NCBI RefSeq assembly: GCF_047718555.1
Contig: NZ_JBDNRK010000013.1
Location: 25,819 to 89,818 of the forward strand
Direction of reading: 5' to 3'
Origin: Clostridium_I sp047718555
GTDB taxonomy: Bacteria; Bacillota; Clostridia; Clostridiales; Clostridiaceae
DNA length: 64,000 nt
Numbering within the stretch: position 1 is the first letter of the stretch; each line of letters begins with the position of its first letter. The position numbers and the translations under genes are program-made. The notes below the pieces were generated by a model, which ran no database searches, had not been told where the DNA came from, and worked only from the letters and a program-made list of their open reading frames with translations. Below, in pieces: positions 50,666 to 59,523 of the stretch.

Positions 50666-51511
50666 ATGGTTGAATATAAAGAGAAATCACTAAATTCCAA
50701 AACAAAATTATTCATTTTTGAATCTAAAACAATAAAGAATATATTTTTTAAAATTAGTAATATTCTTATAGCTATAATTATACCCATATTATTTTTACTA
50801 CTTTGGCAGCATTTTGGGAATACAGGTGTAATTAAGCAATCTATTTTACCTAAACCTACACGAATTTGGTCTTCTTTTATTGATTTAATTATTACTGGAA
50901 ATCTATGGAAAAATGTTTCTATAACGCTTATAAGAGTTATAGAAGGTTACTTATTTGGAGCTGTATTAGGTATAGTTATTGGAATAGCAATGGGTTTGTT
51001 CAAGATATTGGATAGATTATTATGTGTTTTTACAGGATTAATACGTCCTATACCTATGATAGCATGGATACCCGTACTTATCTTATGGTTAGGAATGGAT
51101 GAAACTTCAAAAATAACAGTAATTGCTTTAGGAACATTTTGGCCAGTATGGTTGAATGTGCTTTCAGGTATAAAAAACACTGACATAAAGTATATAGAGA
51201 TTGGTAAAGTTTTTAAAAAGAGTAAATTTATGGTGCTGATAGATATTATACTCCCTGCAGCAATGCCGTCTATTTTTAATGGTTTGCGTGTTGGCATCGG
51301 TATCGCATGGTCTAGTGTTATAACTGCAGAACTTATATCGGGAACAGTAGGCTTAGGATTTATGATTCAATATGCTAGAGAACTTATTCAGCCGGATATA
51401 ATGCTTTCAGGTGTTTTTATTATAGGTATCATTGGATTTTTATTCGATGTACTTCTCAAAACATCAGAGAGATGGTTACTAAGGTGGAATACTAGTCTTG
51501 GAAGTAAATAA
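50666..51511 (+). CDS. SsuC-type ABC transporter permease 3
   Basis: A 281-residue inner-membrane protein with about six membrane segments. IEIGKVFKKSKFMVLIDIIL then PAAMPSIFNGLRVGIGIAW forms the coupling loop, with WIPVLILWLGMDE in the centre. AAAGGAG precedes ATG. It lies 31 bases after the lipoprotein and 21 bases before the ATPase; co-translation is likely. Confidence 0.85.
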   Translation: MVEYKEKSLNSKTKLFIFESKTIKNIFFKISNILIAIIIPILFLLLWQHFGNTGVIKQSILPKPTRIWSSFIDLIITGNLWKNVSITLIRVIEGYLFGAVLGIVIGIAMGLFKILDRLLCVFTGLIRPIPMIAWIPVLILWLGMDETSKITVIALGTFWPVWLNVLSGIKNTDIKYIEIGKVFKKSKFMVLIDIILPAAMPSIFNGLRVGIGIAWSSVITAELISGTVGLGFMIQYARELIQPDIMLSGVFIIGIIGFLFDVLLKTSERWLLRWNTSLGSK

Positions 51512-51532
51512 ATTAAAAAAAGAGGTAATATT

Positions 51533-52324
51533 ATGAGTACTGAAAAGCAAGAAGAAATGGCAATAAAAGGGCTTGGAAAAACATTCACAGTGGCATCAGG
51601 TAATGTTGAAGCATTAAGAGATATTAATCTTACTATAAATAAAGGTGAATTTATAAGTATAGTTGGTGCAAGTGGCTGCGGAAAAAGTACATTACTGCGT
51701 ATTATTATGGGACTTGAAAGTATAGATAGTGGCAGCATATATATGGATGGTGCCAAAATAATTAGTATTGGCGAAGATACCAGTATGGTATTTCAAGAAT
51801 CTAGATTATTACCATGGTTCACAATAGAACAAAATGTAAGTTTTGGGGTAACAAGAAAAGATATGTTCACAGATAAGCAGCGGAAAGAACGCGTAAAGGA
51901 ATTATTAGAACTTGTAGGCATAGAAAAGTTTGCTAAGGTGTATCCCCACCAGCTTTCTGGTGGTATGCAGCAGAGAGCAAGTATTGCTCGTGCATTAATA
52001 AGCAATCCAAGAGTGTTGCTTATGGATGAACCTTTTGGCGCACTTGATGCCTTGACAAGAATTAACATGCAGCAAGAAATACTTAAAATATGGCAAAGAG
52101 AGTGTACAACTATGGTGCTTGTAACTCATGATATTGATGAAGCAATATATCTTGGAGATAAAGTTGTAGTAATGACAAGCAGACCAGGTACTATTAAAAA
52201 TATATTTGATGTTGACTTGTCAAGACCAAGAGATAGGGATAGTCCTGGTTTTGTAGAAATTCATAAAAAAATATATGAAAATTTCTTTACTAAGGATGAA
52301 CCACCTTTTTCATATACAATATAA
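51533..52324 (+). CDS. SsuB-type ABC transporter ATPase 3
   Basis: A 263-residue ATPase with Walker A GASGCGKSTLL, Q-loop VFQESRLLPWF, signature LSGGMQQR, Walker B LLMDEPFGALD and THDIDEA. It is more similar to the 22831 ATPase than to the 38366 one (shared LSRPRDRD ending). GAGG precedes ATG. It completes the 49612-52324 importer. Confidence 0.9.
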   Translation: MSTEKQEEMAIKGLGKTFTVASGNVEALRDINLTINKGEFISIVGASGCGKSTLLRIIMGLESIDSGSIYMDGAKIISIGEDTSMVFQESRLLPWFTIEQNVSFGVTRKDMFTDKQRKERVKELLELVGIEKFAKVYPHQLSGGMQQRASIARALISNPRVLLMDEPFGALDALTRINMQQEILKIWQRECTTMVLVTHDIDEAIYLGDKVVVMTSRPGTIKNIFDVDLSRPRDRDSPGFVEIHKKIYENFFTKDEPPFSYTI

Positions 52325-52351
52325 TTTTTAAAAATGAAGGGAGATATTAAA

Positions 52352-53608
52352 ATGAGTAATCTAAAATCATGGAGTGTAGATGTTAGTAAACTTACAAAAT
52401 CTGAGTTAAAGAGTAAGCTATGGGAGGAATTAAGAATTAAAGCAGACCTACAAACTCAAGGTGTATCTATTTCTAAAGAGGCTAGTGAAGATGGAGAAAG
52501 GTTATATACACACTTAGGAAGTAGCAATATTAAGGGCGGGCGTAATCGTGATGTCAATAAGAAAGATTGGTTACCTTCAAGGTTTTTCTTACCTTATGGA
52601 CTTCAGACAGGATTTATATGGAACAAAAATTCACTTTATAGAATAGAATTAGAAAATGGAAAGCATATACTTAATTATAATGGAAACAAGCTTTTTGAAG
52701 TTAGATATCCAGAACTTACAAAGTATGAAAATACTCTTTCATCTGATGGTACGCCTTTATGCCTTATTGGTAATGCGTCAGATTATGACAAACATGTTAT
52801 ATTTACTTACAGTAATGAATGTTCCTACAAAGAAAGAGATGAGGATTGCTTGTTTTGCAACATAAATTATGATAAGGAGTTATACACTGAAGCTTATGCT
52901 GAAAAGTATGGCCCTCATTGGAGAAATCCAAAACAGATAGCCGAAGCAGTAAAAGCAGCTTTTCATGAGGGGATTGCAGACCATCTTACAATTACAGGAG
53001 GTGTAATAGCTGAACGTAGAGAATTAGAATATTACGTTGATGCTGCTGATGCTATAAAGGAAGCTTTAGGTGTTGACGAATTTAATGGTACTGCAACAGT
53101 AGCGGCACCTCTTGATCTTAATAATATTAATAAGTTTAAAGAAGCTGGATTTAGAACTACCGCATTAAATTTAGAACTTTGGGATAAAGATTTTTATAGA
53201 GCTGTTTGTCCTGGAAAAGCTAATGGAAGTGGTGGTTGGGATCATTGGGTAAAAGCACTAGAATATGCAGTAGGAGTATTTGGTTGGGGACGCGTTCGTT
53301 CAAATTTTGTAGCTGGAATAGAGCCTAAATCTAAGACTATAGAGGGATTTGAATATCTTGGTTCTAAGGGTGTTGTATTCTCTTTTAATATATGGGCACC
53401 TAATGTAGGGTCAGCTTTTGAAGGGCACAGAAGCCCAGAAACATCATGGTATGTAGATTTGTCAGAAAAAGCTGCAGCTATTTGGAAAAAGAATGGTTTT
53501 ACATATGATCAGATTCATGATGCTACAGCTGGTGATTATAGATTACCTAATGATATATATCGTATTGAAAATGAAGTATTTCCAATTTATGAAGAGGCAA
53601 TTCAATAA
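52352..53608 (+). CDS. Radical SAM protein, CX8CX2C family, paralogue 9
   Basis: About 418 residues with cysteines at 157, 166 and 169 (CSYKERDEDCLFC). Starts with a long helical region (KLTKSELKSKLWEELRIKAD), then an unusual stretch LYTHLGSSNIKGGRNRDVNK in place of the conserved KYQEQVH, and an insertion after the cluster loop (YDKELYTEAYAEKYGPHW). Core motifs are TGGVIAERRELEYYVDAADA, TATVAAPLDL and CPGKANGSGGWDHW. GGGAG supports ATG 52352 rather than 52334. It closes the operon begun at 47879, so one transcript makes two different radical SAM enzymes around one importer. Confidence 0.85.
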   Translation: MSNLKSWSVDVSKLTKSELKSKLWEELRIKADLQTQGVSISKEASEDGERLYTHLGSSNIKGGRNRDVNKKDWLPSRFFLPYGLQTGFIWNKNSLYRIELENGKHILNYNGNKLFEVRYPELTKYENTLSSDGTPLCLIGNASDYDKHVIFTYSNECSYKERDEDCLFCNINYDKELYTEAYAEKYGPHWRNPKQIAEAVKAAFHEGIADHLTITGGVIAERRELEYYVDAADAIKEALGVDEFNGTATVAAPLDLNNINKFKEAGFRTTALNLELWDKDFYRAVCPGKANGSGGWDHWVKALEYAVGVFGWGRVRSNFVAGIEPKSKTIEGFEYLGSKGVVFSFNIWAPNVGSAFEGHRSPETSWYVDLSEKAAAIWKKNGFTYDQIHDATAGDYRLPNDIYRIENEVFPIYEEAIQ

Positions 53609-53662
53609 AAGAAATTTAAATTAGAATTACTTAAGTACTTCTAATAAAGAAAATTGCTTTTA

Positions 53663-53714
53663 AAAATACTAAAATTTAAGCATAATTATGTTTGAATTTT
53701 AGTATTTTCTTGTT
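53663..53714 (+). terminator. Terminator of the 47879-53608 operon
   Basis: AAAATACTAAAATT pairs with AATTTTAGTATTTT, then CTTGTTTTG. Confidence 0.75.
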
Positions 53715-53806
53715 TTGAACCATTTTTATAAGATATTTATTTACAATATTTTTAAATGATAGTTCGTACTTATAAAATTCTTTATTAAAAAATTTTTCTT
53801 TATATA

Positions 53807-53860
53807 TTGACAAATCTATCAATAAGTTATATATTTATATAAAACATATATGAATGGTAT
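53807..53860 (+). promoter_or_regulatory. Promoter and start-site motif of leader element 16
   Basis: TTGACA 53807-53812, 17 bases, TATATT 53830-53835, then ACATATATGAATGGTAT at 53844-53860. Confidence 0.8.
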
Positions 53861-53866
53861 GAATTA

Positions 53867-53928
53867 GTTGACCAGAAAAACTGGAGGCTAAGTTTTGTTA
53901 TGAAAGATGAAACTTAGTCTTTTTTATT
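53867..53928 (+). promoter_or_regulatory. Shared leader element 16
   Basis: GTTGA, CCAG-AAAAA-CTGG (compensatory pair), AG, then GCTAAGTTTTGT / GATGAAACTTAGT and CTTTTTTATTTT. It is followed by about 220 bases without a recognisable gene before the 54148 start. Confidence 0.8.
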
Positions 53929-54147
53929 TTTTAAAATTTAAGTATTACAGAGAAAGATATGTGAATTATAATAGGCAAATGAAAAACACCATCTGTGAAA
54001 AGAGAGGAATGATAAATTAACTACTCTTTCTAATGCTAATGTAAGTTTATTGGAAGTAGGACATAAAGTGATAAAAATATGTTGAAGATAGTACTTGAAT
54101 TTCTAAATAATTGTTAACATGAAATAATTAATAAGTGATAGGAGAAT
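53929..54147. other. Long untranslated leader, no gene recognised
   Basis: Contains AGAGAGGAATGATAAATTAA, a three-codon frame after a ribosome-like site, and a short open stretch ending in TGA near 54080. Nothing identifiable. It may be the remains of a gene between leader 16 and the lipoprotein. Confidence 0.35.
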
Positions 54148-55167
54148 GTGAGCTTTATGAAAAAAATAATTAGTATCATATCAGTAATTACTTTAATTGC
54201 ATTTATTATAGTTGGTTGTGGAAATGCAAATAGTAGTGGAGCATCTAATAATCAAACTAATAATCAAAAAGAAAATAAGCCAAAAGAAATAAGAATTGGG
54301 TATCAACCTGGATTAAACCATGCTTTATTAATTGTGGCTAAACAAAAAGGATGGTTTCAAGATGAATTTAAAAAGGATGGAATCAATGTACAATTTCAGA
54401 GTTTTGTATCTGGTCCACCTATGATAGAAGCTTTTGCTGGAAAAAGATTAGATTTCGGGCAAGTTGGAGATCAACCAGCTATTCAAGCAAAAGCAAATAA
54501 TATTGATATTAAAGCTATAGGAGTATATTCATCTGGATATTTGAGCAATTTAATTGTACCAAAAGATTCACCAATAAATTCAGTAAAGGACATAAAGGGC
54601 AAGAAAGTTGGAGTTACTGTCGGCTCTACAGCACATATACTTTTAATTAAGTTTCTTGAGTCAGTTGGATTAACTACTAATGATATAAATTTGGTCAATT
54701 TACAGCCAGCTGATATAAAAACTTCACTGGCATCTAAGAATATAGATGCAGCAGTAACTTGGGAACCATTTGTTTCTAATTCTATAGTAGATGGAACTGC
54801 TCGCTCAATAGCTGATGGTAAAAACTTAAGAATTGATAGTAATTTAATAATTGCTACAAGCTCTTTTGCTAAGCAGTATCCTGATATAGTAAAGCGAGTA
54901 TTAAAGGTATATGAAAAGGCACAAAAATGGGTTCAGAGTAATCCAGAAGAAGCTAAACAAATTGTTGCTGACGATATTAAAATGCAAAAAAATGTTTTAG
55001 ATGTAGCATTTCCAAAAGGGGATTATAATATTAAATTTACAGATGAGATTATAAATTCAGTTAAAGAAACGGCTACTGTTTTGAGAAAAAATAATACAAT
55101 ACGAAAAGATGTAGATATTAATGACCTTATAGATGAAAGTTATTTAAAAAGTATTGGTGTACAGTAA
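54148..55167 (+). CDS. SsuA/TauA-type substrate-binding lipoprotein 5
   Basis: A 339-residue protein with signal peptide and lipobox IIVGC. The lobe motifs are RIGYQPGLNHALLIVAKQKG, SGPPMIEAFAGKRLDFGQVG and KGKKVGVTVGSTAHILLIKF. AGGAG lies 3 bases before GTG 54148 and 12 before ATG 54157; either could be used. It has no ABC partner nearby; only a GNAT follows. It probably borrows a permease-ATPase pair from another module, widening that importer's range. Confidence 0.85.
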   Translation: MSFMKKIISIISVITLIAFIIVGCGNANSSGASNNQTNNQKENKPKEIRIGYQPGLNHALLIVAKQKGWFQDEFKKDGINVQFQSFVSGPPMIEAFAGKRLDFGQVGDQPAIQAKANNIDIKAIGVYSSGYLSNLIVPKDSPINSVKDIKGKKVGVTVGSTAHILLIKFLESVGLTTNDINLVNLQPADIKTSLASKNIDAAVTWEPFVSNSIVDGTARSIADGKNLRIDSNLIIATSSFAKQYPDIVKRVLKVYEKAQKWVQSNPEEAKQIVADDIKMQKNVLDVAFPKGDYNIKFTDEIINSVKETATVLRKNNTIRKDVDINDLIDESYLKSIGVQ

Positions 55168-55207
55168 AGTTAGCTAATAGTAAAACAGATTTCATTTAAA
55201 TAAAGAG

Positions 55208-55633
55208 GTGGTCATAACGAATAATCTACATATTGTCAATAGAATACCCACTGTAGAAGAATTCGTTAATATACGAAAAGAAACTGGTTGGGAGACGTAT
55301 GATTTAAAAGCAGCTGAGGTAAGTTTGAAAAATTCCCTTTTTAGTGTTTGTGCAGATTACAATGAAAGAATGGTTGGTTATGGAAGAATAGTTGGAGACG
55401 AAGGGATGTATTTTTATATTCAAAATATGATTGTGCTTCCAGAATTCCAAGGAAAGGGAATAGGAAAACTTATAATGATTGAATTAATGAAGTATATAGA
55501 CAATAATTGCCCTAAAGGTTCTTTTATAGGATTAATGGCTTCAAGAGGGAAAGAAGAGTTTTATGAAAAATTTAATTTTATAACAAGACCTGAAGGAAAA
55601 TATGGGGCAGGCATGTTTATGCTTAAACATTAA
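55208..55633 (+). CDS. GNAT-family N-acetyltransferase
   Basis: About 141 residues. MIVLPEFQGKGIGKLIMIEL near residue 80 is the acetyl-CoA loop and SRGKEEFYEKFNF near 118 the family's C-terminal end. Start is uncertain: the only standard codon, GTG 55208, lies inside the GAGGTGG ribosome site, while the bases at a usual distance read ATA (55214) and ACG (55217). An unusual start codon is possible. It acetylates an amine of unknown nature. Second gene after lipoprotein 5. Confidence 0.75.
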   Translation: MVITNNLHIVNRIPTVEEFVNIRKETGWETYDLKAAEVSLKNSLFSVCADYNERMVGYGRIVGDEGMYFYIQNMIVLPEFQGKGIGKLIMIELMKYIDNNCPKGSFIGLMASRGKEEFYEKFNFITRPEGKYGAGMFMLKH

Positions 55634-55684
55634 ATTAATGTATTAATAGGGGATATATTCATAATAAATATATATTAAGAATTA

Positions 55685-55745
55685 GTTGACCATAACTATT
55701 GGAGACTAAGTTTTGTTGAAATATATGAAACTTGGTCTTTTCATT
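55685..55745 (+). promoter_or_regulatory. Shared leader element 17
   Basis: GTTGA, CCAT-AACTA-TTGG (three pairs plus a mismatch), AG, then ACTAAGTTTTGTT / ATATGAAACTTGGT and CTTTTC. The weakest small hairpin of the set. No clear promoter is seen. Precedes the dehydrogenase-sulfatase operon. Confidence 0.65.
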
Positions 55746-55787
55746 TAGTAGAAAAAAACAATAGTAGAATTAGGAAGGTGATTATTA

Positions 55788-56741
55788 ATGCATAAACTTA
55801 TTTCTTTGATAAAGTTGTCTCCAAAATACTTAGACAGATTAGCGTTACTTGCACCTAATTGGAAAATAATTAGCAGTGTGGAAAGTTCTATTTATATACC
55901 ACACCTAGAAGATGCCGAAATTATTGTCGGATGGAATAAAGATGTCGATAAAGTTTGTTTTAAACCTAACTCACCATTAAATTGGATACAATCCTGGGGA
56001 GCAGGTGTAAATAATATACCATTAGAAAAATTAAGGCAGCAAAATATTATTCTCACTAATAGTAGTGGAGTACATGCTTTTCCTATTTCAGAAACAATAT
56101 TTTCTATGATACTTATGTTTACACGACGTATGCATCTATATCTTAGAAATCAGTTAAAAGAGGAATGGAAACATGAAGAGAGTTTGCCGGAAGTACATGG
56201 AAAGACTATTGGAATTATTGGTGTGGGAGCAATTGGAGAAGAAACTGCAAAATTAGGAAAAGCTTTTGGCATGAAAGTTTTAGGAGTTCGTCGTTCAGGA
56301 AAAGCTTCGTTAAATGTTGATAAAATGTTTGATATGCAAGGGTTAAATGAATTGATTAGTGAAAGTGATTATATAGTTAATACACTGCCATTGACGAAAG
56401 AAACATATAAATTAATTGGATTAGAACAGTTTAAAAAAATGAAAAGAAATTCTTTTTATGTGAATATCGGCAGAGGCAAAACTACTGATACCGAAGCATT
56501 AATTAAAGCATTAGAGGAAAAATTAATTGCTGGAGCTGGGTTAGATGTATTTGATCCAGAGCCACTTCCTAAAGAAAATCCTTTATGGAAATTGGAAAAT
56601 GTAATAATTACTCCTCATAATTCTGGAGCAACACAAAGTTATGAGGAAAGGACCATGGATATATTTATAAGAAATTTTAAATCTTATTTAAATGGTGAAA
56701 AACCTAAAATTAATGTGGTTGATTTGGATAACCAATATTAA
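55788..56741 (+). CDS. D-2-hydroxyacid dehydrogenase family oxidoreductase
   Basis: A 317-residue NAD-dependent enzyme of the phosphoglycerate-dehydrogenase-like family. Rossmann motif GIIGVGAIGEETAKLGKAFG near 142, then INIGRG-like NIGRGKTTD near 227, the Arg-Glu-His set in NIGRGK, DPEPLPKEN and ITPHNSG near 282. It interconverts a 2-oxo acid and D-2-hydroxy acid. AGGAAGGTG precedes ATG. Operon head, followed after 19 bases by a sulfatase, so it may process a hydroxyacid released from a sulfate ester. Confidence 0.8.
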   Translation: MHKLISLIKLSPKYLDRLALLAPNWKIISSVESSIYIPHLEDAEIIVGWNKDVDKVCFKPNSPLNWIQSWGAGVNNIPLEKLRQQNIILTNSSGVHAFPISETIFSMILMFTRRMHLYLRNQLKEEWKHEESLPEVHGKTIGIIGVGAIGEETAKLGKAFGMKVLGVRRSGKASLNVDKMFDMQGLNELISESDYIVNTLPLTKETYKLIGLEQFKKMKRNSFYVNIGRGKTTDTEALIKALEEKLIAGAGLDVFDPEPLPKENPLWKLENVIITPHNSGATQSYEERTMDIFIRNFKSYLNGEKPKINVVDLDNQY

Positions 56742-56760
56742 AAAATTAAAGGAGTAGGAA

Positions 56761-58086
56761 ATGGGCAGAAAACCAAACATAATATTCTTTTTTACGGATC
56801 AGCAAAGATGGGATACAGTTGGATGTTACGGTCAGAAGTTGAATGTAACGCCAAATCTTGACAGGATGGCAAAGCAGGGAGTTAAATTTGAAAATGCTTT
56901 TACCTGTCAGCCAGTATGTGGACCAGCGAGATCATGCCTGCAGCTTGGTAAATATGCTGCGGAAATCGGATGTTTCAAAAATGGAATAGCTCTTCCACTT
57001 AATGAAAAGACTATAGCAAATTATTTTTCAGAAAGTGGATATGAAGTAGGATATGTAGGAAAATGGCATCTTGCATCTACAACAGGTGAATTTAATTATA
57101 GGACAACAGCAATACCTCCAGAGAGAAGAGGAGGTTATAAAGATTACTGGGTTGCATCAGATGTACTGGAATTCACGTCTCACGGATATGATGGATATAT
57201 GTATGATGCGGATATGAATAAAAGGGAATTTAAAGGATATAGAGCGGATTGTGTAACGGATTTTGTTTTAGATTTTTTAAATGATTATAAAGGTGACAAA
57301 CCATTTTTTTTGTTTGTATCGTATATAGAGCCACATTTTCAAAATGATCATAAATGTTTTGAAGGTCCCATAGGCTCAAAAGAAAAATTTAAAGATTATG
57401 AAATACCAGAAGATCTTAAAGATACAGAGGGGGACTGGAAAGAAAATTATCCAGATTATTTGGGGTGCTGTGCAAGTTTGGATTACAATCTTGGCAGAAT
57501 TCGTGATAAGGTTAAAGAAATTGGAGAAGAGGATAATACTACAATATTTTTCACAAGTGATCATGGTTGCCATTTTAAAACTAGAAATTCTGAATATAAA
57601 CGGTCCTGCCATGAATCATCAATCAGAATACCTATGATTGCATACGGTTCGGGCTTTAAAGGCGGGAAGGTTATAAAAGAACTTGTAAGCTTAATTGATA
57701 TTCCTTCAACGCTGCTTGCATGTGCAGATATAAAAAAACCAGATAATATGCAGGGAAGGCCCCTTCAACAGTTAGTAGAAGGAAATAATGAAAACTGGCC
57801 AAAGGAGATATTTGTCCAAATAAGTGAATCACAGGTAGGACGAGCTATAAGGACAAAAAAATGGAAGTATTCTGTTCGTGCTGAAGGAAAAGATGGAACG
57901 AAAGATGCAGAAAGTAATTGTTATATAGAAGATTTTTTATATGATCTCGAAAATGATTATAGTGAAAAAAATAATCTTATAAAAAATCCATTATATGTTG
58001 AGATTAGGCAACAACTTGCTGATATATTAAAGCGTAGAATGAAAGAAGCAAATGAAAAAGAACCTGAGATTATATCAGCACGTTAA
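56761..58086 (+). CDS. Sulfatase, cysteine-type (formylglycine-dependent) 1
   Basis: A 441-residue type I sulfatase or phosphonate-monoester-hydrolase relative. Metal ligands IFFFTDQQRWDTVGCYG at the N-terminus; the modification motif C-x-P-x-R is in QPVCGPARSCLQLGKYA near residue 59; FTSDHG near 263 gives further metal ligands. The cysteine must be converted to formylglycine by an anaerobic radical SAM maturase (anSME), which I do not recognise in this window. Hydrolysis of an organic sulfate ester would give free sulfate. No signal peptide, so cytoplasmic. Confidence 0.85.
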   Translation: MGRKPNIIFFFTDQQRWDTVGCYGQKLNVTPNLDRMAKQGVKFENAFTCQPVCGPARSCLQLGKYAAEIGCFKNGIALPLNEKTIANYFSESGYEVGYVGKWHLASTTGEFNYRTTAIPPERRGGYKDYWVASDVLEFTSHGYDGYMYDADMNKREFKGYRADCVTDFVLDFLNDYKGDKPFFLFVSYIEPHFQNDHKCFEGPIGSKEKFKDYEIPEDLKDTEGDWKENYPDYLGCCASLDYNLGRIRDKVKEIGEEDNTTIFFTSDHGCHFKTRNSEYKRSCHESSIRIPMIAYGSGFKGGKVIKELVSLIDIPSTLLACADIKKPDNMQGRPLQQLVEGNNENWPKEIFVQISESQVGRAIRTKKWKYSVRAEGKDGTKDAESNCYIEDFLYDLENDYSEKNNLIKNPLYVEIRQQLADILKRRMKEANEKEPEIISAR

Positions 58087-58130
58087 AATTGATATTAATA
58101 TAATATAAAATTTAAAAGGAGAAAGTTGAA

Positions 58131-59462
58131 ATGAAAGTAGGTTCAGCTCAAATTAACATAACCCCGGAAATGCCTTTTTTCCTGGCAGGTTCAGCACTGT
58201 TAAGAGTGAGTAAAACAGTACTTGATCCACTTATGGCAAGCTGTATGGTTGTGGATAATGGCAGCGAAATAGTGGCTTTTATAAGCTGTGATCTTATTAA
58301 CTTAAAAGATGAAGTTGTTGAAGATGTCCGCAGCAGAATCCATAAAGAAACTGGAATTAAATATAATAATATAATATTATCTGCAACTCACACCCATCAA
58401 GGACCTAAAACTGGTTTGAATATGCCAGCACCGTGGATTAAACTTGATCAAAGAATTGTAGAAACTCTGGTTGATAAAATTGTAAGATCTGCAGTCACAG
58501 CAAATAAGAATAAAAAAGAAGCAAGAATAGGTTACGATAAAGGTTGTGTAAACAAATGTAATTTTAATCGGCGTTACATTATGAGCAATGGTCGCAGTCA
58601 ATTTGCAACTAGGGGCTTCAATCCAGAAAGGCTAGTTCCAGAAGGTCCAGTCGATAACGAAATTCAGGTTGTCTGGTTTGAAGATTTGAAAGGTAGATAC
58701 ATTACTGTAGCTGTGAATTTTTCTTGTCACCCGACAGTTTTATTTAATACAGAATATGTATCTGCTGATTTTCCTGGTTCCATGAGAAGTGTTATACAAG
58801 CAGTGATAGGAAAGGATGTACCAGTTTTATATTTGCAGGGCGCCTGTGGTAATCTTAATACAGTTGATATTGAAGATGAAAGTACAAAGTGTCAAGGCAG
58901 GGATGGCCTTGAGAGGATTGGGAGGATACTTGGTGGAGAGGTGCTGAAACTTATATCTCAAAATAGTGTGTCGGAAGAAGATTATATTAATATTCAAGTT
59001 AAAAATAGAATTGTAAACATACCACTTAGGAAAATTTCTGACGAAGATATAAAAGAAGCTGAAAAAAAATGGGGGCAGTTTACAGATCAAGATAAAGTTA
59101 ATATTAAGAAGTTCAATGAAACCTATCATACTTTTTCTACTATAGAACTTGGAAGACAAATCAAAATAAATCCAAATTGTCCAGTTGAAATATCTGTTAT
59201 TTGTCTCGGGGATATTGTTATTGTAACAAATCCGGTTGAACTTTTTGTTGAATACCAACTGGAGTTAAAATATCATTATAAAGGAAAAAAAATTATCGTA
59301 GTTGAATTGACAAATGGTCACGCAGGATATGTACCTACAAAATTGGCTTTTGCCTTGAGAGGCTATGAAATGCAGAGAGCTATATCCAGTAAGCTAAATC
59401 AGGAAGCGGGTAGGATTATTGTTGACACAAGTACCCAACTTATTAATGAAATATATACGTAA
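58131..59462 (+). CDS. Neutral/alkaline ceramidase-like hydrolase
   Basis: This 443-residue protein matches the N-terminal catalytic-domain pattern of neutral ceramidases (VGSAQINITPEMPFFLAGSA at the start; LSATHTHQGPKTG near 85 and NFSCHPTVLFNTEY near 197 with the zinc histidines; YLQGACGNLN near 236). Bacterial relatives of this size are often uncharacterised amidases or carbohydrate-linked hydrolases. GGAGAAAG precedes ATG. Placed between two sulfatases, it may hydrolyse an amide or ester of a sulfated substrate such as a sulfolipid (inference). Confidence 0.7.
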   Translation: MKVGSAQINITPEMPFFLAGSALLRVSKTVLDPLMASCMVVDNGSEIVAFISCDLINLKDEVVEDVRSRIHKETGIKYNNIILSATHTHQGPKTGLNMPAPWIKLDQRIVETLVDKIVRSAVTANKNKKEARIGYDKGCVNKCNFNRRYIMSNGRSQFATRGFNPERLVPEGPVDNEIQVVWFEDLKGRYITVAVNFSCHPTVLFNTEYVSADFPGSMRSVIQAVIGKDVPVLYLQGACGNLNTVDIEDESTKCQGRDGLERIGRILGGEVLKLISQNSVSEEDYINIQVKNRIVNIPLRKISDEDIKEAEKKWGQFTDQDKVNIKKFNETYHTFSTIELGRQIKINPNCPVEISVICLGDIVIVTNPVELFVEYQLELKYHYKGKKIIVVELTNGHAGYVPTKLAFALRGYEMQRAISSKLNQEAGRIIVDTSTQLINEIYT

Positions 59463-59523
59463 TAATTTATTTATTGCAGACAGGAGAAACATATAAAATA
59501 GGGAGAGAAAGTTGGAATAAAAT

